NCBI GenBank assembly: GCA_020634815.1
Contig: JACKBA010000020.1
Coordinates: forward strand, 1 to 64,000
Direction: 5' to 3'
DNA length: 64,000 nucleotides
Source of the DNA: Caldilineaceae bacterium
Lineage (GTDB): Bacteria > Chloroflexota > Anaerolineae > Caldilineales > Caldilineaceae
The notes beneath the pieces were generated by a model. That model worked only from the letters and a program-made list of their open reading frames with translations, searched no databases and was not told the origin of the DNA. The translations under genes and the position numbers were made by a program. Of the stretch, positions 25,844-36,863 are shown piece after piece (position 1 is the stretch's first letter; each line of letters begins with the position of its first letter).

Positions 25844-28564
25844 TCATGCAAAGCGCAATGTCTTGATCTGCTTGGCGCTTAACGCAATCTCGACACCGGC
25901 ATCGACAACCGGGCGTGCGGCGCCACGCGGGCGGCTCTCGAAATCCACCTCCTCGACTGTTGTCAATTGCGTCGCGCCGGCGAGGCGGACGGTTGCCTGG
26001 CCGCTCTCCGGCGTCGGGTTGAAGAGGCGCAGTTCCAGCCCGCCGCCAAGCCAACGGGCGCTGGTAACCACCGCCGGACCGTCGACCGCCAGCAGGCCGG
26101 ACGAGGCGGGCAGGGCAGCCGCCTGGCGGTAGAGCGGCAGGTCCGCCGCGCGCAACTGGACTGCCCGCAGCCCGCCGGCGATCTGCTGGCCGAGCCGGCT
26201 GAGGCCGACGCGGTCGGGCAGCGCGGCCAGCGGCACGAGCCAGTAGCGGAAGCTCAGCGCGCCGGGCAACTGGCCGCCGGGCTCGCCGTCGGTGAAGACG
26301 GTGCGCTGCGTGGCGCGGAAAAGTGTCAGCGCCAGCGTGCGTTCGGCGCCATCCTGCACCGCACTCTCCAGTAGGCCGGAACTGACGACCGCCAGCCCGC
26401 GCGTGCCGTCGTAAACCGCCGTCCAGCACTGCTGCGGACGCGTCTCCATCTCCAACTCGCGGAAAAGATGGTTGTCGGCGTGCAGCGGGATCGGCCGCTC
26501 GACCACGTCGAAGGGCGTGTCGGCCAGGTAGGTGTCGCTCTGCGCGCCGGTGGGGAAGAGCACGCGCAGGCGATGGTCGGCGGCCACATTGTGCACGGTG
26601 CTCTGGACTTCCACACGATCGCAGCCTGGACGCAGGGAAATCACGCTGTCGATGACCAGGTCGACCAGACCGTCGCTGCGCGCCATGCGGTCGTCGAAAT
26701 GGAAAGCAGCCGGCACGGCCATCGCGGTGCGCACGCGCAGGGCGCCGAGTTGCGGCCCGTCGTGCACGATGGCGACGGCGGCGTGTGCCGCCGTCGACGT
26801 GAAGGTCTGGTCGTTGACCGCCTGGCCGTGATACCAGCCGTCGCCGATGTCGGCATTGTCGGCGTAGGTCATGAGGCGGGCGTAGCTCATGCCGCTGCGC
26901 TTGTCGAGCAGCGTCAGCGAGCCATTCGCCTCAACGGTAACACGCAGGAACTCGTTTTCCAACGCATTCTCGGCGACTACCAGGGATGGTTTGACCGGGT
27001 AGCGCGTGGCGCGGCCCGCCGGCTCGGCGCGCACGGTCAGCGTCGTGTAGCCCAGCGCCGGCACGCTCACCGGCAGGCTCACCGTGACATCGTGGGTGCG
27101 GTAGGCTTCGGGGAACTTGATGGTGTGGATGCGCAGCTTGCGGCGGTTATTCGTTTGGTGCAGGCGCTGGTAGGGAAGCTCGCGGCCAGCGCCGTCAAAG
27201 ATGCGGAAGGCGGGCTTGGGTTCGAAGCCGAAGAACTCGTTGAATTGCGGCCAGTGCAGCGGAATCTGTACCGTGACTTCGGTCGTCTCGTCCACGGGCG
27301 CGGTCAGCGGGTTGAAGAGCACGACGCGCACCTCGTCGTCGCCGATGTCGCCGGCAACGCTGGCGGCGATGGCGCGGGTCGCCTCGTTTGTCAGCCGGTC
27401 GGCGATCTGGCGCGTCTGGCTGAAACGATACTTCATGTCCTCGTGCACGACGTCGATGCTGCACCCGCAGATGGAGTCGTGCGGGTGATTTTGGAGCAGC
27501 CACTTCCAGGCCACATCGAGGAAACCCTGCGGCACCTCCGTCCCCAGCATCAGCGACGCCCAGGCGCTGAAGGGCTCGGCCCACTGACAGAGCAGGCTCT
27601 GGCACTCGGCGTTGGCCTGCTTGATCCAGACGCGGCTCGACAGCACACCAGGGATCACCCACTGCTGGTCGTCGTAGTCGCTGCCCGGCTCGCGCAGTTC
27701 GCCGTTGACGACCGTGCCGATGCGCGCCGTCTGCGGCAGCACCTCCGCCAGGTAGGCGTCGAGGCTGGTGTGCACGACCTCAAAGTCATCGGCGCGGTCG
27801 GCATAGGCGAGCATGGCGGCATAAACCGCCTCGTCCCACTCCTCGTGGTCGCCGCCGTCGAAGAGCAGGATCGGGTCGACCTCGGTGTGCTCGGCCTCGT
27901 GGCGCAGATAGGTGTCCAGGTCGGCGCGCACGGAATCGCCCGTCGGCTGCACGGCGTGTTCGAACGCATGGCGCACCTGGAAGGTGTAGTCGCAGTAGCC
28001 GCCGGAGGGGAAGCGATAGGCGGCCAGTTCCGTACCGTCGGCGCCGCGCCAGCGCACGTGGCGCGTCTGGAGGTGGTTCAGCCCGCGCCAGATCAGCCCG
28101 CCGCGGATGCCGAAGCCGGCGAAAATCTGCGGCATCTGGCTATTGTGGCCGAAGAGGTCGCAGACAAAGCCGGCGTTGGACGGCTCGACACCGAAGCCGC
28201 GCGCAATCTCGCGGCCGAGGCGCAGGTTGCGAATCAGCGCCTCGCCGGAGACAAGGAACTCGTCAGGCAGCACGTACCACGGGCCGATGACCAGCTTGCC
28301 GGCCTGGGCCAGCCGCTCCAACTCGCTGCGACGCTCAGGGCGAATCTCCAGGTAGTCCTCGAGGATGATCGCTTGCCCGTCGGTCTGGAAGGGCCCGCGC
28401 AGGCGGCCATCTTCCAGCCCGGCCAGCACGCGGTCGAGCAGGCGCACGAGCTGGTAGCGATAGTTCTGGAAGCTTTGGTACCACTCGCGATCCCAGTGGG
28501 TGCTGAGGACGTAGTGGGCGCGTAGTCGGGTTGGTGCTGCCATCACGCGATCTGCCTTTCCCAT
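25844..28564 (-). CDS. GH38 glycosidase, mannosylglycerate-hydrolase/alpha-mannosidase type
   Basis: A 906-residue GH38 enzyme of the shorter bacterial type, in which the catalytic domain begins at the N-terminus. Zinc motif STHWDREWYQ (H23, D25) and nucleophile D136 in FVCDLFGHNSQMP are intact. Enzymes of this layout include MngB, which cleaves 2-O-(6-phospho-mannosyl)-glycerate, and alpha-mannosidases; substrate here is not established, and there is no PTS gene nearby. Two starts are possible: 28564, whose ATG overlaps the upstream stop in TGATG, and 28543, which has GAAAGG upstream. The gene is translationally coupled to the pentapeptide-repeat gene before it. Confidence 0.9.
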   Translation of the reverse strand: MGKADRVMAAPTRLRAHYVLSTHWDREWYQSFQNYRYQLVRLLDRVLAGLEDGRLRGPFQTDGQAIILEDYLEIRPERRSELERLAQAGKLVIGPWYVLPDEFLVSGEALIRNLRLGREIARGFGVEPSNAGFVCDLFGHNSQMPQIFAGFGIRGGLIWRGLNHLQTRHVRWRGADGTELAAYRFPSGGYCDYTFQVRHAFEHAVQPTGDSVRADLDTYLRHEAEHTEVDPILLFDGGDHEEWDEAVYAAMLAYADRADDFEVVHTSLDAYLAEVLPQTARIGTVVNGELREPGSDYDDQQWVIPGVLSSRVWIKQANAECQSLLCQWAEPFSAWASLMLGTEVPQGFLDVAWKWLLQNHPHDSICGCSIDVVHEDMKYRFSQTRQIADRLTNEATRAIAASVAGDIGDDEVRVVLFNPLTAPVDETTEVTVQIPLHWPQFNEFFGFEPKPAFRIFDGAGRELPYQRLHQTNNRRKLRIHTIKFPEAYRTHDVTVSLPVSVPALGYTTLTVRAEPAGRATRYPVKPSLVVAENALENEFLRVTVEANGSLTLLDKRSGMSYARLMTYADNADIGDGWYHGQAVNDQTFTSTAAHAAVAIVHDGPQLGALRVRTAMAVPAAFHFDDRMARSDGLVDLVIDSVISLRPGCDRVEVQSTVHNVAADHRLRVLFPTGAQSDTYLADTPFDVVERPIPLHADNHLFRELEMETRPQQCWTAVYDGTRGLAVVSSGLLESAVQDGAERTLALTLFRATQRTVFTDGEPGGQLPGALSFRYWLVPLAALPDRVGLSRLGQQIAGGLRAVQLRAADLPLYRQAAALPASSGLLAVDGPAVVTSARWLGGGLELRLFNPTPESGQATVRLAGATQLTTVEEVDFESRPRGAARPVVDAGVEIALSAKQIKTLRFA

Positions 28565-29907
28565 CAGGGCTGTGCCTGTGGCAATTGTGCGCCTTCCACC
28601 TGGGCGTCACGCAGGTCGGCGCCTGTCAGGATGGCGCCGCTCAGGTCCGCATCGCGCAGATCGGCGCCGGCCAGCGCGGCATTGCCGAGGTTGGCGCCGG
28701 TCAGGTTGGCGTAGCGCAGATCGGCGCCGGTGAGATCCGCTCCGCTCAAATCGACGCCGGCCAGATCGGCCCAGCTCAGGTTGGCGGCACGCAGGTCGCG
28801 GCCGGCGCCGCCGTTGCTGGCCAGGTCGGTGATGAGCCGCTGGGCGGCATCCAGCACGGTTGCGTCGTCGACGATCGCTCCGCGCAGGTCGGCCAGGCGC
28901 AGGTCGGCCTGGCTGAGATCGGCGCCACGCAGGTCGGCCCCGGCCAGCGAGCCTTCCTGGATGGCGGCGTGGCGCAGATTGGCCGCACGCAGGTCGGCGC
29001 CGGCCAGCGTGGCGTAGCGCAGGTCCGCGTTTGCGAGCACGCTGCGCGCCAGCCTGGCGCCGGTGAGATCGGCCGCACGCAGGTAGACGCCCTCCAGCCA
29101 TGCATCGCTGAGGTCGGCGCCGGGCAGTTGCTGCTCTCTATCTACGGTGTTGACCACGGACCAGACGTGCTGCCACTTGGCGTCGAGTTGCGTCGCGTCG
29201 TCGATCTGCATTTGCTGGAGCCGGGCCAGGCTCAGGTCGGCGCCGCGCAGGTCGGCGCCCTGGAGCAGGGCGTTGCGCAGATCCGCGCCATGCAGGGTGG
29301 CGCCGGCCAGGTCGACGCCGGCCAGGTTGGCATCGCGCAGGTCGGCATTCTCCAACGAGTCGACGGACTCCGGTGCGTTGACGACGCGCCAGACGGTGAG
29401 CCATTTCGGGTCGAGGCGCGTACGGTCGTCGATCTGCGTGCCGCGCAGATTGGTGTGGACCAGCCCGGCCGTGCCCAGGTCAGCGCCGGCCAGCAGAGCG
29501 CCGGAAAGGTCGGCTCGCTCCAGCCGGCTGCCGCCGAACTCGGCATCGGTGAAGTTCGCCTGGCCGGCATCGGCGCGCGCCAGCGTCGCCGCGGTCAGGT
29601 TGGCGCCGGTGAAGTCGGCGCCGGCCACGTTGGCGCCGGTGAGGTTGGCAAAGGTGAGGTCGGCGCCGCTGAAGTCGACACCGGTGGCTGTGGCGCTGCC
29701 CAGGTTGGCATCGCGCAGGTCGGCGCCGCGCAGGGAGAGCGTCAGCAGGTTGCCGCCGGCAAAGTCATGGCCGCGGCAGGAGGGCGGACAGACGGCGATC
29801 AGGTCACGCAGAAAGAAGGCATATGCAAAATAGGCCATCATCGCCAGCAGGGGCAGCGAGATGGCCAGGATCAGGTAAAGACGTTCGCTTTGTTCTCGGC
29901 CGCTCAT
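28564..29907 (-). CDS. Membrane-anchored pentapeptide-repeat protein
   Basis: A 447-residue protein. Residues 10-33 form one TM helix (LILAISLPLLAMMAYFAYAF). From about 45 onward come many pentapeptide repeats of the A(D/N)Lxx type (SLRGADLRDANLG, GADLTFANLTGANVAGADFT), expected to fold as a long right-handed beta-helix. Three non-repeat inserts with DD(A/R)T(R/Q/V)LD...KW-type sequence interrupt the helix at regular intervals. Function is unknown; some family members mimic DNA and bind gyrase, but nothing here points to that. Orientation of the solenoid (inside or outside) cannot be settled. Its stop overlaps the start of the GH38 gene, so the two are co-translated. No clear Shine-Dalgarno sequence precedes the start; a hairpin lies just upstream. 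Confidence 0.88.
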   Translation of the reverse strand: MSGREQSERLYLILAISLPLLAMMAYFAYAFFLRDLIAVCPPSCRGHDFAGGNLLTLSLRGADLRDANLGSATATGVDFSGADLTFANLTGANVAGADFTGANLTAATLARADAGQANFTDAEFGGSRLERADLSGALLAGADLGTAGLVHTNLRGTQIDDRTRLDPKWLTVWRVVNAPESVDSLENADLRDANLAGVDLAGATLHGADLRNALLQGADLRGADLSLARLQQMQIDDATQLDAKWQHVWSVVNTVDREQQLPGADLSDAWLEGVYLRAADLTGARLARSVLANADLRYATLAGADLRAANLRHAAIQEGSLAGADLRGADLSQADLRLADLRGAIVDDATVLDAAQRLITDLASNGGAGRDLRAANLSWADLAGVDLSGADLTGADLRYANLTGANLGNAALAGADLRDADLSGAILTGADLRDAQVEGAQLPQAQP

Positions 29908-29915
29908 AGTCGCAT

Positions 29916-29943
29916 GCGGCCGGCGTTGGTTGGCGCCGGCCGC
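29916..29943 (-). terminator. GC-rich hairpin between the ABC operon and the pentapeptide gene
   Basis: GCGGCCGGCG (29916-29925) and CGCCGGCCGC (29934-29943) form a perfect 10-bp stem with an 8-base loop. On the minus strand it follows the last gene of the peptide ABC operon and directly precedes the pentapeptide gene. It probably limits read-through; no T-run is present. Confidence 0.5.
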
Positions 29944-30010
29944 TTCCGAATTCCTGGTTGAAGCACTTCACCGCGCACCCGCACCACTCATGGTAACTGC
30001 TCGTGCGGGG

Positions 30011-31030
<1,020 letters not shown>

Positions 31031-31055
31031 GAAAGAGATTCCGTTTATGTGGGTT

Positions 31056-31208
31056 CGTCTAGCGTGATACGTGAAACGTGATGCGTGAAACGTCAAACGT
31101 CAGTCGTGACACGCTTGACCCATGGCGTTTGATTCATGACGCTTGACTCATGACGTTTGATTCGTGACGCATGACTCGTGACGTTTCACGTCTTACGCAT
31201 CACGCATT
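31056..31208. repeat. Degenerate tandem repeat of cgtga(a/t)acgt / catgacg(c/t)ttga units inside an operon
   Basis: The spacer between the two ATPase genes is made almost wholly of short related units: ACGTGATACGTGAAACGTGA at the left, then TGATTCATGACGCTTGACTC, TGACGTTTGATTCGTGACGC, and ACGCATCACGCATTACTCAT at the right. Left and right units are partly inverted, so an extended hairpin is possible. No reading frame here has homology. Confidence 0.75.
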
Positions 31209-31213
31209 ACTCA

Positions 31214-32220
<1,007 letters not shown>

Positions 32221-32224
<4 letters not shown>

Positions 32225-33531
32225 GCGGCCGCCTTTCTGCCGCGCAGGCGTGGGTTGGCGATTTCGTCGAGACCGATATTCATCAAGAACAATCCGGTGA
32301 ACAGGATGATCAGGATGAGGATAGGCGGACCCCACCACCACCACATGCCACGCAGAATAGCAGCGGCACGAATGGCGTAAAAGATCGCCATGCCCAGTGT
32401 GGGGATGCGTGTTGGCCCCAACCCCAATGCCTCGAGGCTGCTGGCCGCCAAGATGGCGCCGGAGACGTTGCCGGTGAAGCTGGCGGCCAGGTATGGCAGC
32501 ATATTGGGCATCATCTCTTTGAACATGATGTCGAACGAACTCGCCCCCGAAATGCGTGCCATATTGACATAGCCGCGTTCGCGCATACTCAGTACCTGGG
32601 CACGGATAAAGCGTGTCGGCGCCGGCCAGGCAAAGAGCGCCAGCAGCAGAGCCATGCTTTCAATGCTGACCGTGCGCACGTAGGCAGCGATCACAATCAA
32701 GACTGCCAGCGCAGGAATGACGATGATCGAGTCCGACAGGGTACGGATGACAGCGTCCACCCAGCCGCCCATGTAACCGGCGGTGAAGCCAAGGATGATG
32801 CCGATCAACATACCGATGGAGGCGGCAATCAAGCCAATCCACAGTGAGCGCGGTGCGCCGACCAGGAGCACTGCGAGCATATCGCGGCCGTTGCTCTCGG
32901 TGCCCATGGGATGTTCCCAACTCGGAATCCCAAAGCCGTAAGGGTTGGCTCTTGGTGTTCGCACGGCCGTTGCCGCTGGTGCCGCTGAATCTGCCGCTGC
33001 CGTGGCGTCCGGCGTTGTCGCCGCTGGTGCGGCGTTGGTTGGCTTGGCAAAGGGGTTTCCGCCGGTGAGCGACGTTCCTGTGCTAGACGCTGCGGTCGGC
33101 GTGAGGGACGTGTCCTGTTCGCCGGTGGTCACTGCAGTTGCAGCCGGCGCTGCGTCGGTTGGCTTGGCAAAGGGGTTTCCACCGGTGAGCGATGTTCCTG
33201 CCTTGGGAGTTACAGCCGGGCCAGGGGTGGCAATGGTGGCTGCGTCGGCAACTGGAGTGGCCACCTGCTCGGCTTCGGCGGCCAGACGAATATACTCGTA
33301 GCCCGGCGCCCACGGCGGGGGCAAGTTCAACGGTGATGAGGCCGGATAGGAGAGTTCCACCGGCCAGAAGAACTGGCCCACTATACCCATAAGGGCAATG
33401 GAAACCACCATGATCGTGCCGACGATGAACTTTGCATTGAGCCAGGGCGAATCAAAGCGGTTGAGCCGGCGAGCCTTGGCCTTGCGATTGCCCGGGCCGC
33501 CAACCGTGACGGTGTCAGCAGATGCGGACAT
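32221..33531 (-). CDS. Oligopeptide/dipeptide-type ABC permease (DppC/OppC-like) with low-complexity insert
   Basis: A 436-residue inner-membrane permease, longer than the usual 280-300. The N-terminal cytoplasmic segment and TM1 (about 34-56) are followed by an inserted Ala/Thr/Pro-rich stretch (about 88-192) that holds two copies of a 20-residue unit beginning GTSLTGGNPFAKPT (112-131 and 152-171). The normal permease core follows: HPMGTESNGRDMLAVLLVGA, five more TM helices, and the ATPase-contact EAA loop near AHISGAS-type sequence RISGASSFDIMFKEMMPN. The insert should face outside the membrane, between TM1 and TM2. The gene lies three bases after the DppB-like gene and overlaps the DppD-like gene by four. 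Confidence 0.92.
33019..33198. repeat. Internal 60-base duplication in the permease gene
   Basis: Positions 33019-33078 and 33139-33198 are near-identical (sharing GGCTTGGCAAAGGGGTTTCC) and encode the duplicated GTSLTGGNPFAKPT unit. The periodicity is 120 bases, keeping the reading frame. Confidence 0.85.
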
Positions 33532-33534
33532 GGG

Positions 33535-34545
33535 TCATCCTCTCTCGAAGGTGATGCGCGGGTCGATCAGCGGGTAGATCAGGTCCAGGACTAGCACCGC
33601 CGTGGCCGTCACAAAAATCAGCATAAAGACGATACCCTGGATGAGCGTGTAGTCGGAGGTCACAATACCCTGATAGAGCAGGTAACCGACCCCCGGGTAG
33701 GCGAAGATGTACTCCACTAGCAGCGAACCGCCGACGATGGCGCCGAGGGTCAGGGCAAGCGCCGTCACTTGAGGCAGGATCGAATTGCGCACCCCGTAAA
33801 GCCAGAAGATGCGGCTAGGTTTCAGCCCTTTTGCCTGGGCAAGAATCATATAATCCTCGCCCGCGGTCGTGATCATCATGCCACGCATGCCGATGGCCCA
33901 CAGCCCCATCGATGTAACGACGATAGCCATGGCCGGCAGGATGGCGTGATACGCTACGCTGCTCATAAACGCCAGGTTGAATCCTTGGGTCAGCCCGCGC
34001 CCATAGGCGCCGGAAGGCGGCAGCCAACGCAGGCCAAAGGCAAATACATAGATCAAAAGGATCCCCAGCATGAAGAAAGGGATCGAGGTAAAGGTAAGCG
34101 TTGTGGGCAGAAGTGTCCTGAGGATGCCGGGCGTGCGGTCCCAGGCCATCAGCGCGCCGATCGTGTTGCCAATGATAAAAGACAGGACCGTCGCTAGCGA
34201 AAGCAGCCCGATCGTCCACGGCAGCGCGTTGAGCACCATCTCATTCACCCGGCCGGGGAAGGAGGCCAGTGAATAGCCAAAATCAAAGCGCAGCGAGTTG
34301 AATAAGTAATTGAAATATTGGACATACAGCGGCTGGTCCAGCCCAAAGCGCGCTCGCCATGCCTCGATGATCTGGGCGCTGTTTTCGACAAAACCGGCCT
34401 GCGCCTGCATGCGGCCAATCATGGCGGCAACTGGGTCGCCGGGCGCCAGGCGCGGGATCATAAAGATCAGTGTTGTGCCGATCAGAATGGTGAGCAGCCA
34501 CATTCCGACACGGCGCAAAACGTAACCCCAGGTTATTCCACCCAT
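33535..34545 (-). CDS. Oligopeptide/dipeptide-type ABC permease (DppB/OppB-like)
   Basis: A 336-residue inner-membrane permease with six TM helices. N-terminal YVLRRVGMWLLTILIGTTLIF is TM1, followed by the family signature APGDPVAAMIG. The EAA-like ATPase-contact loop is AKGLKPSRIFWLYGVRNSILP, and LVEYIFAYPGVGYLLYQGI is the conserved segment before the last helices. It forms the import channel with the DppC-like protein. The start has GAGGG a few bases upstream. It follows the binding-protein gene by 123 bases that hold a hairpin. Confidence 0.95.
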   Translation of the reverse strand: MGGITWGYVLRRVGMWLLTILIGTTLIFMIPRLAPGDPVAAMIGRMQAQAGFVENSAQIIEAWRARFGLDQPLYVQYFNYLFNSLRFDFGYSLASFPGRVNEMVLNALPWTIGLLSLATVLSFIIGNTIGALMAWDRTPGILRTLLPTTLTFTSIPFFMLGILLIYVFAFGLRWLPPSGAYGRGLTQGFNLAFMSSVAYHAILPAMAIVVTSMGLWAIGMRGMMITTAGEDYMILAQAKGLKPSRIFWLYGVRNSILPQVTALALTLGAIVGGSLLVEYIFAYPGVGYLLYQGIVTSDYTLIQGIVFMLIFVTATAVLVLDLIYPLIDPRITFERG

Positions 34546-34587
34546 AATCCCTCATAAACCTAGTAACAGTGTGGATTTCACGAAGGA

Positions 34588-34620
34588 CCTGCACCGACCC
34601 CCGTCGAGGGCCGGTGCAGG
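34588..34620 (-). promoter_or_regulatory. Intercistronic hairpin between the binding-protein and permease genes
   Basis: CCTGCACCG (34588-34596) and CGGTGCAGG (34612-34620) form a perfect 9-bp stem. A second weaker stem lies beside it (GCGGTGGGC with GCCCTACCGC, about 34625-34654). Such hairpins after a binding-protein gene commonly stabilise that part of the message or partly stop transcription, so that the binding protein is made in excess over the permeases. Confidence 0.6.
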
Positions 34621-34668
34621 TAGTGCGGTGGGCTGAACAACCGCCCTACCGCAGGGCCGGTTTCCAAA

Positions 34669-36582
34669 TTATTGGGCGCCGGTCGCCGTCAAACCCTGAA
34701 GAATGACGTGGAACGACTGCCACCATGTCGGCGGGTGGATGTAGTCGTTGTCCGCAGTCGGCCAGCCAGTCCAGTAGGTGGTGTCGAACGGAATGATCTT
34801 CTTGGCCTGGGTGATCGGAATTACAGGTAGTTCTTCCATGTAGATCGCGTAGGCCTGGAGGAACAGGTCGTCGATCTTGGGATCGCCGAGAGGCAGTGTA
34901 CCGATCTCGTCCACGATCTTGCTGTATTCCTCTGCCTTCGGTCCGCTCCACTTCATGTGATTGGCATTGGCGCGCTCGCCCACGGGTGTCAGCCAGCGGA
35001 CGTTTGCCAGGTCCATGGATCCCCACGGCTCATTAACCGAGAAGCACATATCCCAGTTCATTTGAGCATCGAAGTTGCCCATATTGCGATTCTCGTCCCA
35101 GGTGGCGCCGGCTTCGTTGCGGGTCGTAGCATTGATGCCTGCGGCTTGGAACTGCTCGACGAGCACGGCAGCGATGCGCTGCTTCTCGATGAAAGCATCA
35201 TGCGTCGTGATGTCAAGCGATAGTTCCTTGCCATCTTTCTCGTAGTAGCCGTTGCCGTTGAGCGTCCAACCCTTGGCCTCAAAGGTGGCCTTGGCCTTGT
35301 CCGGGGCAACTTCCCACAGCGGGTACTGATCGTAGAGGCCGGCATCTTCGGCCAGGGCCACGAAGCGATCCAGCGGCGGGTAGGCCGGGAAGAAGCTCTT
35401 GGACTTCAGCGTCGTGCCTTCGTAGGCGATCGCGACAATCTGGTCGCGGTCGATAATCTGGTTGAGCGCCCAACGCATCTCCGGGTCGTTCCACGGCTCG
35501 TGCGTCAAGTTGAGCATAAAGGTACGCGAGCAGGGGTCAGGTACCCAGGCCATCGGCATATCGGCGAACCAGGTGATGACGTTGGGGTTCGCCGCCTGCA
35601 GCGCCTGCAATGCACCCAGCGTGACGTCCATCAGGCTGTCGAGCTGGCCGTCGGCCATAAGGGCGGCGCGCGTCTCTTCGGGACCGGCCCACGTCCAGAT
35701 GATGGTCTCAGGCTCGGGCAGCTTGAAGGCACCGGTCTTGGCGCCCCACCAGTTGTCGTCACGTGTCCACGTGATTTCCGTTGGGGAAACGCCGGCCAAC
35801 TTGTACGGGCCGGTGCACATGGGCAGGCCGGCGGCCAGGTCATAGTTCTTGAAGGTCAGCGGATCGACATCCTTCCAGATGTGCTCCGGCATCCAGTTGA
35901 CGCCGCCCCAAATGCGCACGGAGAAGTAGTCGAGTTGGAAGCGCGGGTTGGGCTTGGTCAGATTGAACTGGACGGTAAGGTCATCGAGTTTCTCGATGCT
36001 GGCGACCCAATCCTTCATGTTCTGCGAATTGTCCAAGTCCGGAGCGTTGGCAATCAAGGTGTTGATTGTGAAGACCACGTCGTCAGCATTGAAAGCCTCG
36101 CCATCCTGCCACGTCACGCCATCGCGCAGCTTGAGCGTCCACACGTCATTTGTTTCGTTGGCAGTGAAGCTCTCACCCAGCCATGGCACAAATTCGCCGG
36201 TCTGGTAGTTGAGGATGAACAACGGCTCCAGACAGACCTGGTGGAAGCCCTGATCGCGGCGGTTGCCGGGCGTATAGGGGTTCCACATCTCGGGGTCCAG
36301 CATGCGGCCGCCGTCGATGTCCATGATCAGGGTCTTGGAGCGATCGGAACCTTCGGCCGGGGCGGCCTCTTCGGCAGGTGCTTCGGTCGGGGCGGCCTCT
36401 TCGGTGGGGGCCGCTTCTGCCGGGGCCGCTTCTGCGGGGGCAGCTTCCGCAGGGGCAGCTTCGGCAGGCGCTTCGGCTGGGGCTGCGGGGGCCGGGGTCG
36501 CGGCGCCGCCACAAGCTGCAATCAGCATCGAAGCGATGACGAGCAAACTCAGAAGCGTAAGAATACGCTTTCCCTTGTGCAT
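34669..36582 (-). CDS. Family 5 (peptide-type) extracellular solute-binding lipoprotein
   Basis: A 637-residue lipoprotein of the DppA/OppA class. The signal ends in IASMLIAACGG with the lipidated Cys at residue 20, followed by a repetitive Pro/Ala/Glu linker (about 25-75; EAAPAEAAPAE pattern) and the SBP_bac_5 fold (LRDGVTWQDGEAFNADDVVF is the hallmark; AYEGTTLKSKSFFPA and others follow). It captures a peptide, oligosaccharide or nickel-type ligand for the permease-ATPase complex encoded next; in this group many sugar oligomers are also carried, so the ligand is open. The start at 36582 is supported by AGGAGG nine bases upstream. It is the first gene of the five-gene operon, driven by the promoter at 36799-36827. 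Confidence 0.94.
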   Translation of the reverse strand: MHKGKRILTLLSLLVIASMLIAACGGAATPAPAAPAEAPAEAAPAEAAPAEAAPAEAAPTEEAAPTEAPAEEAAPAEGSDRSKTLIMDIDGGRMLDPEMWNPYTPGNRRDQGFHQVCLEPLFILNYQTGEFVPWLGESFTANETNDVWTLKLRDGVTWQDGEAFNADDVVFTINTLIANAPDLDNSQNMKDWVASIEKLDDLTVQFNLTKPNPRFQLDYFSVRIWGGVNWMPEHIWKDVDPLTFKNYDLAAGLPMCTGPYKLAGVSPTEITWTRDDNWWGAKTGAFKLPEPETIIWTWAGPEETRAALMADGQLDSLMDVTLGALQALQAANPNVITWFADMPMAWVPDPCSRTFMLNLTHEPWNDPEMRWALNQIIDRDQIVAIAYEGTTLKSKSFFPAYPPLDRFVALAEDAGLYDQYPLWEVAPDKAKATFEAKGWTLNGNGYYEKDGKELSLDITTHDAFIEKQRIAAVLVEQFQAAGINATTRNEAGATWDENRNMGNFDAQMNWDMCFSVNEPWGSMDLANVRWLTPVGERANANHMKWSGPKAEEYSKIVDEIGTLPLGDPKIDDLFLQAYAIYMEELPVIPITQAKKIIPFDTTYWTGWPTADNDYIHPPTWWQSFHVILQGLTATGAQ

Positions 36583-36798
36583 ACGATGTAACCTCCTGAT
36601 TTGGTAACTGGGGAACGCAATAGAAATGCACAACACGGACCAAGTAGTCGTTTGGGGCCACCTCCTTCTCCCTGAAACCAGGGATGTTGTGATTTTTCGG
36701 GGTTTGATTCGTTTGTTAGATAGTGAAAGATTCTGGTGAATCCTTGTATGCCTGCTCGATACAACGACGATCAGACATCCGGATACACTGCCGCAACA

Positions 36799-36827
36799 AG
36801 TATATCGCAAGACTTTCCAAATTTCAA
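36799..36827 (-). promoter_or_regulatory. Sigma70-type promoter of the peptide ABC operon
   Basis: Read on the minus strand: TTGAAA (36827-36822), 17-base spacer, TATACT (36804-36799). The predicted start near 36791 gives a leader of about 210 bases before the binding-protein start codon. This AT-rich spacer shows no gene. Confidence 0.7.
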
Positions 36828-36863
36828 ACTGTGGTTTTGGACGGCTTTTTCGCGATCAACGCA

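Noticed and set aside
28531..29961. 476-codon plus-strand frame rich in QVGAGQ repeats
   Set aside because: It is the reverse-strand shadow of the pentapeptide-repeat gene; the repeat pattern in one strand creates one in the other.
31056..31208. CRISPR array
   Set aside because: Units are short, degenerate and in both orientations, with no constant repeat or unique spacers, and no cas genes are near.
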